DNA of 5,625 nt from Bacteroidaceae bacterium (GCA_017619585.1 JAFZSA010000025.1:1-5625); one strand, 5' to 3'. Counted from the first letter of the stretch, positions 1 through 5,625 are shown. Numbers and translations: made by a program. The notes: generated by a model not told the origin, from the sequence alone.

Positions 1-11
1 ATTTTGAATAA

Positions 12-1124
12 TCAAAGCGCTGCCTCTTTCATTCTCTCAGCATTCTCTGCCACAATCAGGTGGTCAATGCAATCCTGTATCTGTCCGTCCATGAAGGCAT
101 TCAGATTATATATGGTATAGCCAATGCGGTGGTCTGTGATACGTCCCTGAGGGTAATTGTACGTACGTATCTTGGCAGAACGGTCACCGGTTGATACCAT
201 AGTCTTGCGCTTTGATGCTATGTCATCCAAGTACTTCTGGTGCTCCTTATCATATATAAATGTGCGCAGGCGCGCGAGAGCACGTTCCTTGTTCTTGGGC
301 TGGTCGCGGGTTTCTGTACACTCCACCAGGATTTCCTCATCCTCGTTGGTGAAGGGGTTACGCCACATATAACGGGCACGGACACCAGATTCCACCTTGT
401 TCACATTCTGACCACCCGCACCACTGCTTCGGAAGGTATCCCATTTGATGGCACCTTCGTTAATCTCCACATCAAACTCTTCTGCCTCTGGCAAAACGGC
501 TACGGTAGCAGCACTGGTATGAACACGTCCCTGTGTCTCTGTGGCTGGAACACGCTGTACACGGTGAACTCCAGATTCGTATTTCAGAATTCCATAGACG
601 CCTTCACCTGTCACGCTGAAGATGATTTCCTTGAAACCGCCTACAGCACCTTCCGAGAAACTGCTCACAGCCATCTTCCATCCCTTCAGCTCTATGTATT
701 TGCTGTACATACGGAACAGGTCGCCGGCAAAGAGGGCTGCCTCATCACCACCTGTACCGCCACGTATCTCCATGATGACGTTCTTGTCATCTTCAGGATC
801 GGCAGGGATGAGCAGCAGCTTTATTTCCTCTTCCAGCGCAGGAATACGCTTTTCGCTTTCTGCCAGTTCCTCGCGCAGCATCTCTTTGGTGTCTGCGTCC
901 TCTTCTATGGCAAGCATCTCTTTGGCGTCCTCAATATTCTGCAAACAGCCAACGTATTCTTTTCGGGCAGCAACAATCTTACCAAGGTCCTTGTATTCCT
1001 TGGTCAGCTTCACGTATCGTTTTTGGTCGGCAATCACAGAGGGGTCTGTGATGAGGGTGCTCACTTCCTCGTAACGTGAAACCAATCCTTCCAGTCGGTC
1101 TAATAGGTTATTGTTTTCTGCCAT
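12..1124 (-). CDS. prfA: Peptide chain release factor 1 (RF1)
   Basis: Cytoplasmic class I release factor that recognises UAA and UAG in the ribosomal A site and triggers hydrolysis of the peptidyl-tRNA. The 370-residue product is complete and close to the usual family length of about 360. The N-terminal 100 or so residues are charged and helical (domain 1). RGGTGGDEA at 121-129 is typical of the core. VQRVPATETQGR holds the PAT tripeptide at 193-195, the stop-codon-reading PxT motif of RF1; RF2 would have SPF here. SSGAGGQNVNK carries the catalytic GGQ at 237-239, whose Gln is normally methylated by PrmC. No in-frame slippery stop is seen, unlike RF2 genes. The ATG has no Shine-Dalgarno but an A/T-rich leader, usual in Bacteroidetes. 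It is the last gene of the visible purM unit, 29 bases after the small membrane gene, and no promoter motif was seen in that gap. Assignment is firm. Confidence 0.97.
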   Translation of the reverse strand: MAENNNLLDRLEGLVSRYEEVSTLITDPSVIADQKRYVKLTKEYKDLGKIVAARKEYVGCLQNIEDAKEMLAIEEDADTKEMLREELAESEKRIPALEEEIKLLLIPADPEDDKNVIMEIRGGTGGDEAALFAGDLFRMYSKYIELKGWKMAVSSFSEGAVGGFKEIIFSVTGEGVYGILKYESGVHRVQRVPATETQGRVHTSAATVAVLPEAEEFDVEINEGAIKWDTFRSSGAGGQNVNKVESGVRARYMWRNPFTNEDEEILVECTETRDQPKNKERALARLRTFIYDKEHQKYLDDIASKRKTMVSTGDRSAKIRTYNYPQGRITDHRIGYTIYNLNAFMDGQIQDCIDHLIVAENAERMKEAAL

Positions 1125-1153
1125 ATTTATGCTTTTGAAAATATCATGTTATG

Positions 1154-1372
1154 TTATTCCTGAGGGTTCCTTTTTCTTATCTCCTTCATTATGATATGGT
1201 AAACTATACCCCAGCCAACAATTCCAACAATACCCATGAAGGCACCGATATAATCTTTGTCGTTAAAAATTGAAAGGGTTGTGAAACTTGTTAATATTAC
1301 AATGCAGAGCATAACACTCGAATGTTTCACCCAATCCTTGGTAGTATAGTTTGTAAACTTAATGTCCTTCAT
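1154..1372 (-). CDS. Small two-helix membrane protein, function unknown
   Basis: Not a family I recognise. The 72-residue product has a polar, lysine-bearing N-terminus (1-17), a hydrophobic segment at about 18-36, a short polar turn NDKDY (37-41), a second glycine-rich hydrophobic segment at about 42-62, and a basic tail KEIRKRNPQE (63-72). The positive charge at both ends predicts a hairpin in the inner membrane with both termini in the cytoplasm. The ATG lies 6 bases after the purM stop and the gene ends 29 bases before prfA, so co-transcription, and possibly translational coupling to purM, is likely. That tight fit is the main evidence that it is a real gene. It is AT-richer than its neighbours: 44 G+C in 120 bases at 1201-1320, against 65 in 120 at 301-420 in prfA. 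This may reflect its membrane-protein codons or a later arrival. No catalytic motif is visible. Confidence 0.72.
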   Translation of the reverse strand: MKDIKFTNYTTKDWVKHSSVMLCIVILTSFTTLSIFNDKDYIGAFMGIVGIVGWGIVYHIIMKEIRKRNPQE

Positions 1373-1378
1373 CTTGTC

Positions 1379-2545
1379 TTAATACTCGAACTCTCCGAAT
1401 TCACTCTTGATGAGTAGGCTCTTCTTGCCTTCCTCAATGTGGCCGATAATCTGAGCGTCAATGTTGAAGCTCTTGCTGATCTCTATTACCTTCTCTGCAT
1501 CTTCGGGTGCGAGGTAAACCTCCAGACGGTGTCCCATGTTGAATACCTTGTAGGCTTCTGCGTAGTCGGTACCGCTTTCCTTGATGATGGCCTTGAAGAG
1601 AGGGGGCACGGGGAACATGTTGTCCTTGATAACCCTGCAGTTGTCACCCACAAAGTGCAGCACCTTAGTCTGGGCGCCACCTGTGCAGTGTACCATACCG
1701 TGAATCTTGGGACGGAGCTCGTCCAACAGTTTCTTTACTACTGGGGCATAGGTACGGGTGGGGGAGAGAACCAACTTTCCGGCATTGATGGGTGAACCCT
1801 CTACCTCGTCGGTCAGTTTGTATGAACCACTATATACCAGCTCCTCGGGTACGGCCTTGTCGTAGCTCTCAGGATATTTCTCTGCCAGGTATTTGCTGAA
1901 CACATCGTGGCGGGCACTGGTCAGTCCGTTGCTGCCCATACCTCCGTTGTATTCCTTTTCGTAGGTAGCCTGTCCGCAGGAAGAGAGACCTACAATAACG
2001 TCACCGGGACGTATGTTGGCATTGTCAATAACATCGCTGCGCTTCATACGGCAGGTAACGGTGCTGTCCACAATGATGGTGCGAACCAAGTCGCCCACGT
2101 CAGCAGTCTCACCGCCTGTAGCATAGATGCCGATTCCCATATCGCGCATCTGCTGTAAGAGCTCGTCTGTTCCGTTGATGATAGCCGAGATTACTTCGCC
2201 GGGGATAAGCATCTTGTTTCTTCCGATAGTGCTGCTTACCAGAATGTTATCTACGGCACCTACACACAGCAGGTCGTCAGTATTCATAATCAGGGCATCC
2301 TGTGCAATACCTTTCCATACACTCAGGTCGCCGGTCTCTTTCCAGTACATGTAAGCCAGACTGGACTTTGTTCCGGCACCGTCGGCATGCATGATATTGC
2401 AATATTCGGGGTCGCCTCCTAATATGTCGGGGATGATTTTACAGAAAGCTTGAGGGAAAATACCTTTGTCGATGTTCTTGATAGCATTGTGAACATCTTC
2501 TTTGGCAGCGCTAACGCCGCGCATCATGTATCGTTGATTGCTCAT
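1379..2545 (-). CDS. purM: Phosphoribosylformylglycinamidine cyclo-ligase (AIR synthase)
   Basis: Cytoplasmic purine-synthesis enzyme that closes FGAM to aminoimidazole ribonucleotide using ATP. With the start chosen here it has 388 residues, longer than the E. coli enzyme (about 345) but matching what I recall of Bacteroidetes PurM. Family landmarks in order: HADGAGTK at 53-60 (nucleotide-binding Gly/Asp segment), QDALIMNTDDLLCVGA at 82-97, IPGEVISAI at 114-122, GGETADVGD at 144-152, LSPTRTYAP at 260-268, HCTGGAQTK at 286-294 and VFNMGHRLEV at 334-343. An upstream TTG at 2570-2572 would add nine residues, but it lies inside the promoter -7 element and so would not be transcribed. The ATG at 2543-2545 gives MSNQRYMMRGVSA, a family-like N-terminus, and a leader of roughly 18 bases. 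It is the first gene of the unit with the small membrane protein and prfA. Its promoter carries a perfect inverted repeat that suggests control. Confidence 0.96.
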   Translation of the reverse strand: MSNQRYMMRGVSAAKEDVHNAIKNIDKGIFPQAFCKIIPDILGGDPEYCNIMHADGAGTKSSLAYMYWKETGDLSVWKGIAQDALIMNTDDLLCVGAVDNILVSSTIGRNKMLIPGEVISAIINGTDELLQQMRDMGIGIYATGGETADVGDLVRTIIVDSTVTCRMKRSDVIDNANIRPGDVIVGLSSCGQATYEKEYNGGMGSNGLTSARHDVFSKYLAEKYPESYDKAVPEELVYSGSYKLTDEVEGSPINAGKLVLSPTRTYAPVVKKLLDELRPKIHGMVHCTGGAQTKVLHFVGDNCRVIKDNMFPVPPLFKAIIKESGTDYAEAYKVFNMGHRLEVYLAPEDAEKVIEISKSFNIDAQIIGHIEEGKKSLLIKSEFGEFEY

Positions 2546-2569
2546 TATAATTTGTTTGTAATTGCTGTG

Positions 2570-2601
2570 CAAAGATAATACAATTATCTTATATACGCAA
2601 A
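2570..2601 (-). promoter_or_regulatory. Bacteroidetes-type promoter of purM
   Basis: Reading the minus strand, TTTG (complement of 2598-2601) is followed after exactly 20 bases by TATCTTTG (complement of 2570-2577). This fits the known Bacteroides consensus, TTTG at -33 and TAnnTTTG at -7. Transcription would start around 2562-2566, giving a leader of roughly 18 bases before the ATG at 2545 and excluding the upstream TTG start. The match is seen directly; the start site is inferred. Confidence 0.82.
2572..2590. promoter_or_regulatory. Perfect 8-3-8 inverted repeat, candidate operator on the purM promoter
   Basis: AAGATAAT (2572-2579), spacer ACA, then ATTATCTT (2583-2590) is a perfect dyad of 8-base arms. 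One arm lies in the -7 element and the other in the promoter spacer, so a protein bound here would cover the purM promoter. The geometry suits a dimeric repressor, but the regulator is unknown. The arms resemble GATAAT units of Fur boxes, although the 3-base spacer is not the classical Fur arrangement. Part of the symmetry comes from the A/T-rich -7 element itself, so chance cannot be excluded. Confidence 0.45.
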
Positions 2602-2672
2602 TTCCCTCTGCTTGTACGTGTGATAATTATTGTTTTTTAGAATGTTGACGTGCAATTCCTCTTGGCGGGGGA

Positions 2673-2703
2673 TTGGATAATAAGCAAAATGTCCTTATCT
2701 TTG
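2673..2703 (+). promoter_or_regulatory. Bacteroidetes-type promoter of the TonB-dependent receptor gene
   Basis: TTG at 2673-2675 (ATTG, three of four matches to TTTG) is followed after 20 bases by a perfect TAnnTTTG, TATCTTTG, at 2696-2703. Transcription should begin near 2707-2710, leaving a leader of about 20 bases before the ATG at 2728. The leader has no Shine-Dalgarno sequence. The promoter is divergent from that of purM, with about 70 bases between the two upstream elements. Confidence 0.8.
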
Positions 2704-2727
2704 CAGCCGCAAATCCATCTGTAGATA

Positions 2728-4728
2728 ATGAGATTCTTTTTTATAATAGGAGTGCTGTTTGTCGCGCAGAGCACTATGTTGGCCGAGGAAGAAACTCCTT
2801 TGCGTGAACAGGGCTTGTCATGTATAAGCTTCAATGCCAAGGATATCCGCGAGCGTGGTTTGTACGATATTAGCGACCTGACTTCAGTTGTTCCTGGTCT
2901 CTATATCCCTTCGTGTGGTAGTGCACAGTCTACGGCTATCTATCTTAGGGGCGTGGGCAGTCGTGCCAACACTCCGGTAGTGGGACTTTATGTGGATGAC
3001 ATGCCCTGGCTGATGAATAGTTCCTTCAGCACAAAAATCGGAGAGGTTGAACGCATAGAGGTGTTGCGTGGACCTCAGAGCACATTGTTCGGGACGAACG
3101 CTATGGGAGGACTCATCAGAATCGTAACCAAGAATCCTTTTGACTATCAGGGAACCTTCATAGAACGCTCTATGGCTAATCACGGTAGTCATTATACGGG
3201 CATCACGCACTACCAGCGTTTTTCTGACAAATTGGCTTTGTCGGCTGGTGTGGCCTATAGGTCAATGGGAAGTTTCTTCAGAAACAGTAATTATGGGCAG
3301 AAGGCAGACGCAGACCGCTCTCTGCGTGCTCATACCAGGTTGTTGTACCGTCCCACCGAAGTGGATAATGTAGAATTCCTTGCCAACTATGAGCTATGTA
3401 CGCAGGATGCTTTCCCGTATTATCTGGAGAGCGTGTCGGATGATGATCCCTTCAGGGAGCCGTTGAGACAGGATATTGGTAAGATAAGCAGTAATGATGA
3501 CAATTTGTATCTGCGTCACTTACTGAACGTTGGTCTTAAGGCTGAGCATAACTGGTCAAAGGTAACGCTCAGTAATGTACTTGCCTTCCAGTTGCTTAAT
3601 GATGATTTGGACATGGACCGCGACTTTACGCATCTTAGCCTTGGCACGTTCCAGCAGCAGCAACATAGCCGTACCCTAAGCGAGGAGATTATTCTGAAGA
3701 GCCGACCTGGTGCATGGCGTCATTGGGAGTGGGTTACGGGTGCCAGTTTCAATGGCCAGTGGCTGCGTACCTGTATAAATAATGCCGGACAATATGATAC
3801 TCCCACAAAGAGAGCTGCCCTGTATCATCAGAGTACGATGCGTGATATCTTCAATGCCAAGGGGCTGGACTTTACAGCAGGACTTCGACTGGCTTATGAG
3901 CATGTCGGTTGTTCTGGAATCAGTCTGCCAGATGAACGGTTGTGTAACGACTGGTGGCAGTTGATGCCTCGTGCATCCTTACAGTATTCTTTCTCTAAGG
4001 GAAATGTGTATGGAACGGTATCGCGCGGATACAGGAGTGCAGGCTGTGATTGTCTTGTCGACAATGGCGTACCCCAACTATACCGACCAGAATGTGCGTG
4101 GAACTATGAGTTGGGTACGCATCTTGATCTTGTACATGACAAGTTGTTCCTAGATGCTTCTGTTTTCTTGACAAATGTTACGGATCAGCAGATTACTCAG
4201 ATGGATCCTTCCGGATTGGGTCTTACAACAAAGAATGCTGGGCAGAGTCGTTCCTGTGGTGGCGAGTTATCCCTTCGTTCAATGCTTACTGATCGTTTAC
4301 AGGCTCATGCTTCTTATGGCTATACCCATGCTACATTTACTGATTATATGTATTCAGCAGATGTGTCATACAATGGCAATTATGTTCCTTTTGCTCCCCA
4401 GCATAGTGTCGATTTGGGTGCTAACTATGGAATGCCTATGCCCAAGATTATGGGTCGTCAGCTTCTGGAAGGAATGAATATTGGTGTTAACTGGCATGGA
4501 CTGGGACGTATCTATTGGACGGAGGATAATCTGGTCAGTGAGTCCTTCTACAATGCCCTTGATGCCAAGCTTTCCTTCTATCGCAAACATCTTGAGTTTG
4601 CTGTCTGGGCCAATAATATCTTTGACAATCGTTGCAGGACAATCTATTTCCTGCAGATGGGTAGAGGATATTCGCAACGGAATAAACCTTTCCAATGTGG
4701 GTTCGAAGTCAAGCTACACTTTAATTGA
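2728..4728 (+). CDS. TonB-dependent outer-membrane receptor, substrate unknown
   Basis: Outer-membrane gated channel of the siderophore/vitamin-type TonB receptor family, importing a bound ligand with energy from TonB-ExbBD. The 666-residue product starts with a signal peptide (MRFFFIIGVLFVAQ, likely cleaved after A19). The plug spans about 25-140: VPGLYIPSCG (55-64), YLRGVGSR (72-79), VGLYVDDMPW (85-94), and the hallmark VERIEVLRGPQSTLFG (107-122) running into MGGLIRIVTKNPF (126-138). The rest is beta-barrel, with typical SRGYRSAG (432-439), PECAWNYELG (454-463), KNAGQSRSCGGEL (502-514), a YGYTHATFTDY segment (530-540) and WANNIFDN (627-634) near the end. It lacks the N-terminal carboxypeptidase-like domain of SusC proteins, and no susD follows. 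No clear TonB box is visible between the cleavage site and the plug, which begins unusually early. There are twelve cysteines after the signal peptide, many for this family. The final residue is Asn after HF, not the usual terminal aromatic. The ATG lies just downstream of a good promoter. Family is certain; ligand is unknown. Confidence 0.94.
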   Translation: MRFFFIIGVLFVAQSTMLAEEETPLREQGLSCISFNAKDIRERGLYDISDLTSVVPGLYIPSCGSAQSTAIYLRGVGSRANTPVVGLYVDDMPWLMNSSFSTKIGEVERIEVLRGPQSTLFGTNAMGGLIRIVTKNPFDYQGTFIERSMANHGSHYTGITHYQRFSDKLALSAGVAYRSMGSFFRNSNYGQKADADRSLRAHTRLLYRPTEVDNVEFLANYELCTQDAFPYYLESVSDDDPFREPLRQDIGKISSNDDNLYLRHLLNVGLKAEHNWSKVTLSNVLAFQLLNDDLDMDRDFTHLSLGTFQQQQHSRTLSEEIILKSRPGAWRHWEWVTGASFNGQWLRTCINNAGQYDTPTKRAALYHQSTMRDIFNAKGLDFTAGLRLAYEHVGCSGISLPDERLCNDWWQLMPRASLQYSFSKGNVYGTVSRGYRSAGCDCLVDNGVPQLYRPECAWNYELGTHLDLVHDKLFLDASVFLTNVTDQQITQMDPSGLGLTTKNAGQSRSCGGELSLRSMLTDRLQAHASYGYTHATFTDYMYSADVSYNGNYVPFAPQHSVDLGANYGMPMPKIMGRQLLEGMNIGVNWHGLGRIYWTEDNLVSESFYNALDAKLSFYRKHLEFAVWANNIFDNRCRTIYFLQMGRGYSQRNKPFQCGFEVKLHFN

Positions 4729-4734
4729 GAATAC

Positions 4735-5463
4735 TTATTCGTTCCAGAATTCCCAACTGGCAATAGCTTGCAGGTGTAGCATCTCCAAGCCGTTCTTGCC
4801 CCTTGCCCCTTGCTCCCTGCCCCTCTTAAGGAACAAAGTGTCCTCAGGATTATATACCAGATCATAAAGCAGATTGTCTGCTGTCAGGAATTCATAAGGA
4901 ATGGCTGGGCACTCGTCAACCTTGGGGAACATGCCAACGGGACTGCAGTTGACAATCACCTCGTATTCCTTGAGGGTTTCTGCTGTAATATCGTTGTAGG
5001 TAATCATGCCCTCACGTGGGATACGACTGACATATTTCCATTCCAGCCCCAGACGGGTGAGTCCAACGCGTATGGCTCGGCTGGCACCACCGGTTCCTAA
5101 AATCAATGCTTTTTTGTGATGAGGCTTCAGCAAGGGCTGAATGCTTCTGGTAAAGCCTATGATGTCGCTGTTGAATCCTTTCAGGTGTCCGTTCCTGATC
5201 TGCACAACGTTGACGGCACCAATCTCTCTAGCCTCGTCGCTCAGTTCGTCCAGAAAAGGAATGACCTCGGTCTTATAGGGGAGTGTTACATTGATGCCTC
5301 TTAGTTCTGGGTTCTCTTTCAGTACATCCGTCAGTTTCCCTATCTCAGGAATCTGAAAGTTGAGATACTGGGCATCTATGCCTTCCTTGGCAAATTTTTC
5401 CGTAAAGAATCCTTTACTGAAACTGTGCCCCAAAGGGTTTCCTATAATTCCGTATTTATCCAT
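4735..5463 (-). CDS. aroE: Shikimate dehydrogenase (NADP-dependent)
   Basis: Cytoplasmic enzyme of the shikimate pathway that reduces 3-dehydroshikimate to shikimate with NADPH. The 242-residue product is somewhat shorter than E. coli AroE (272) but complete. GNPLGHSFSKGF places the two substrate-binding serines at S14 and S16. NVTLPYK at 58-64 ends in the catalytic Lys64. GFNSDIIGF gives the catalytic Asp100. GTGGASRA at 123-130 is the glycine-rich NADP loop, and VSRIPR (145-150) supplies basic residues where the 2'-phosphate is bound. NCSPVGM (172-178), YDLVYNP (200-206) and NGLEMLHLQA (224-233) complete the family pattern. The ATG at 5461-5463 has an A-rich leader and no visible promoter; just upstream lies a heptamer repeat, so transcription may enter from a gene beyond the right edge. 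It converges on the receptor gene with 6 bases between the stops. A G-rich tract sits in codons 213-221. Confidence 0.96.
   Translation of the reverse strand: MDKYGIIGNPLGHSFSKGFFTEKFAKEGIDAQYLNFQIPEIGKLTDVLKENPELRGINVTLPYKTEVIPFLDELSDEAREIGAVNVVQIRNGHLKGFNSDIIGFTRSIQPLLKPHHKKALILGTGGASRAIRVGLTRLGLEWKYVSRIPREGMITYNDITAETLKEYEVIVNCSPVGMFPKVDECPAIPYEFLTADNLLYDLVYNPEDTLFLKRGREQGARGKNGLEMLHLQAIASWEFWNE
4799..4823 (-). other. G-quadruplex-type motif inside aroE
   Basis: On the minus (coding) strand, four G-runs (GGGG, GGG, GGGG, GGGG) are separated by loops of 2, 5 and 3 bases, which satisfies the usual G3+N1-7 pattern within 25 bases. It includes a short tandem of GGGGCAA. In frame it encodes the RGREQGARG segment of AroE (residues 214-222). 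That segment is the same length as the matching stretch I recall in related AroE proteins, so it is not an obvious insertion. Whether it folds in the mRNA is not known. Confidence 0.5.
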
Positions 5464-5471
5464 TCTTTTTA

Positions 5472-5506
5472 AGTGGTTAGCGGTTAGTGGTTAGCGGTTA
5501 GTGGTT
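5472..5506. repeat. Heptamer tandem array, left (GGTTAGC/GGTTAGT)
   Basis: A partial AGT, four full 7-bp units (5475-5502) and a partial GGTT form an uninterrupted array. The seventh base alternates C, T, C, T, so there is a 14-bp higher-order unit. It begins 9 bases upstream of the aroE start codon, in the leader or promoter space of that gene. Seven-base units are typical of slipped-strand minisatellites, so copy number may vary between strains; that is inference. Confidence 0.9.
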
Positions 5507-5579
5507 GAACTTCGTTCGAGCCTGCTCACGCTCGGAAAAGCTGATGCGAGCATCGCTCTCCTCTCGCTTAATCGCAGCC
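5507..5579. other. 73-bp segment with short inverted repeats between the heptamer arrays
   Basis: Several small dyads are packed here: GAAC-TTC-GTTC (5507-5517), CGAGC with GCTCG (5517-5521 and 5530-5534, 8-base loop), GATGC with GCATC (5543-5547 and 5550-5554), and the alternative pair GCGAG with CTCGC (5546-5550 and 5563-5567). There is no T-run after a stem, so it is not a standard terminator. On the minus strand it is open in one frame that stays free of stops for about 30 codons, but with no start codon it is not annotated as a gene. It may be part of a dispersed repeat; this window holds only one copy. Confidence 0.5.
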
Positions 5580-5620
5580 TTAGCGGTTAGCGGTTAGGGG
5601 TTAGCGGTTAGGGGTTAGCG
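5580..5620. repeat. Heptamer tandem array, right (GGTTAGC/GGTTAGG)
   Basis: A partial TTAGC is followed by five full 7-bp units (5585-5619) whose last base alternates C, G, C, G, C, plus one further G. The core GGTTAG is the same as in the left array, but the variable base is G where the left array has T. The array ends 5 bases before the window edge. Together with the left array it leaves 5464-5625 without any gene. Confidence 0.9.
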
Positions 5621-5625
5621 TAATA

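Noticed and set aside
622..1074. 150-residue plus-strand frame, very serine-rich
   Set aside because: Serine richness is the shadow of the Glu/Lys-rich helices of RF1 on the other strand.
240..1079. 279-residue plus-strand open frame opposite prfA
   Set aside because: It is antisense to a firmly identified gene, has no recognisable domain or promoter, and its composition reflects the complement of prfA codons.
2637..2840. 67-residue minus-strand frame across the receptor promoter and signal peptide
   Set aside because: It overlaps the receptor promoter and start, has no promoter or family features, and is best explained as chance.
4729..4740. GAATA-CT-TATTC palindrome between the convergent stops, as a terminator
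   Set aside because: The stem is all A/T except its ends, the loop is only 2 bases and there is no T-run; too weak for an intrinsic terminator.
4799..4823. G-rich tract as an insertion of a GGGGCAA repeat into aroE
   Set aside because: The encoded segment keeps the length and the flanking GxxxGA...KNGLEML pattern I expect of AroE, so nothing appears inserted.
4481..4867. 128-residue plus-strand frame spanning the receptor end and aroE
   Set aside because: It crosses two real genes in other frames and has no recognisable features.
5472..5620. Heptamer arrays as a CRISPR array or telomere
   Set aside because: The units are 7 bp, contiguous and without unique spacers, and the unit differs from telomeric TTAGGG; this is a minisatellite within chromosomal sequence.

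Overview
The window looks like core chromosome of a Bacteroidales bacterium, most likely Prevotella-like or Bacteroides-like. Three things point there. The purM and prfA products read like the Bacteroidetes forms of these proteins. No gene start has an obvious Shine-Dalgarno sequence. Both promoters that can be read match the Bacteroidetes sigma-factor consensus (TTTG or TTG, about 20 bp, TAnnTTTG) rather than the E. coli -35/-10 pattern. The genus cannot be fixed from the sequence alone.

Layout. Positions 12-2545 on the minus strand form a compact transcription unit read right to left: purM (purine synthesis), a 72-residue two-helix membrane protein of unknown function, then prfA (release factor 1). 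The gaps are 6 and 29 bases. Positions 2546-2727 are a divergent intergenic region with one promoter facing purM and another facing the outer-membrane receptor gene. The purM promoter is overlapped by a perfect 8-3-8 inverted repeat, the best candidate operator in the window. Positions 2728-4728 (plus) encode a TonB-dependent outer-membrane receptor with a signal peptide, plug and beta-barrel. Its substrate cannot be read from the sequence. Positions 4735-5463 (minus) encode shikimate dehydrogenase AroE, convergent with the receptor across only 6 bases. Positions 5464-5625, upstream of aroE, are non-coding: two arrays of a 7-bp repeat (GGTTAG plus a variable seventh base) flank a 73-bp segment rich in short inverted repeats.

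The genes are mostly housekeeping: purine synthesis, translation termination and aromatic amino acid synthesis. The receptor is the one surface function. It has no SusD-like partner or transport gene beside it in this window. I see no clear new defence or mobile system. The points most worth a second look are the operator-like dyad on the purM promoter, the unrecognised membrane protein inside the purM-prfA unit, the heptamer composite repeat in front of aroE, the cysteine-rich receptor, and a G-quadruplex-type motif inside aroE.
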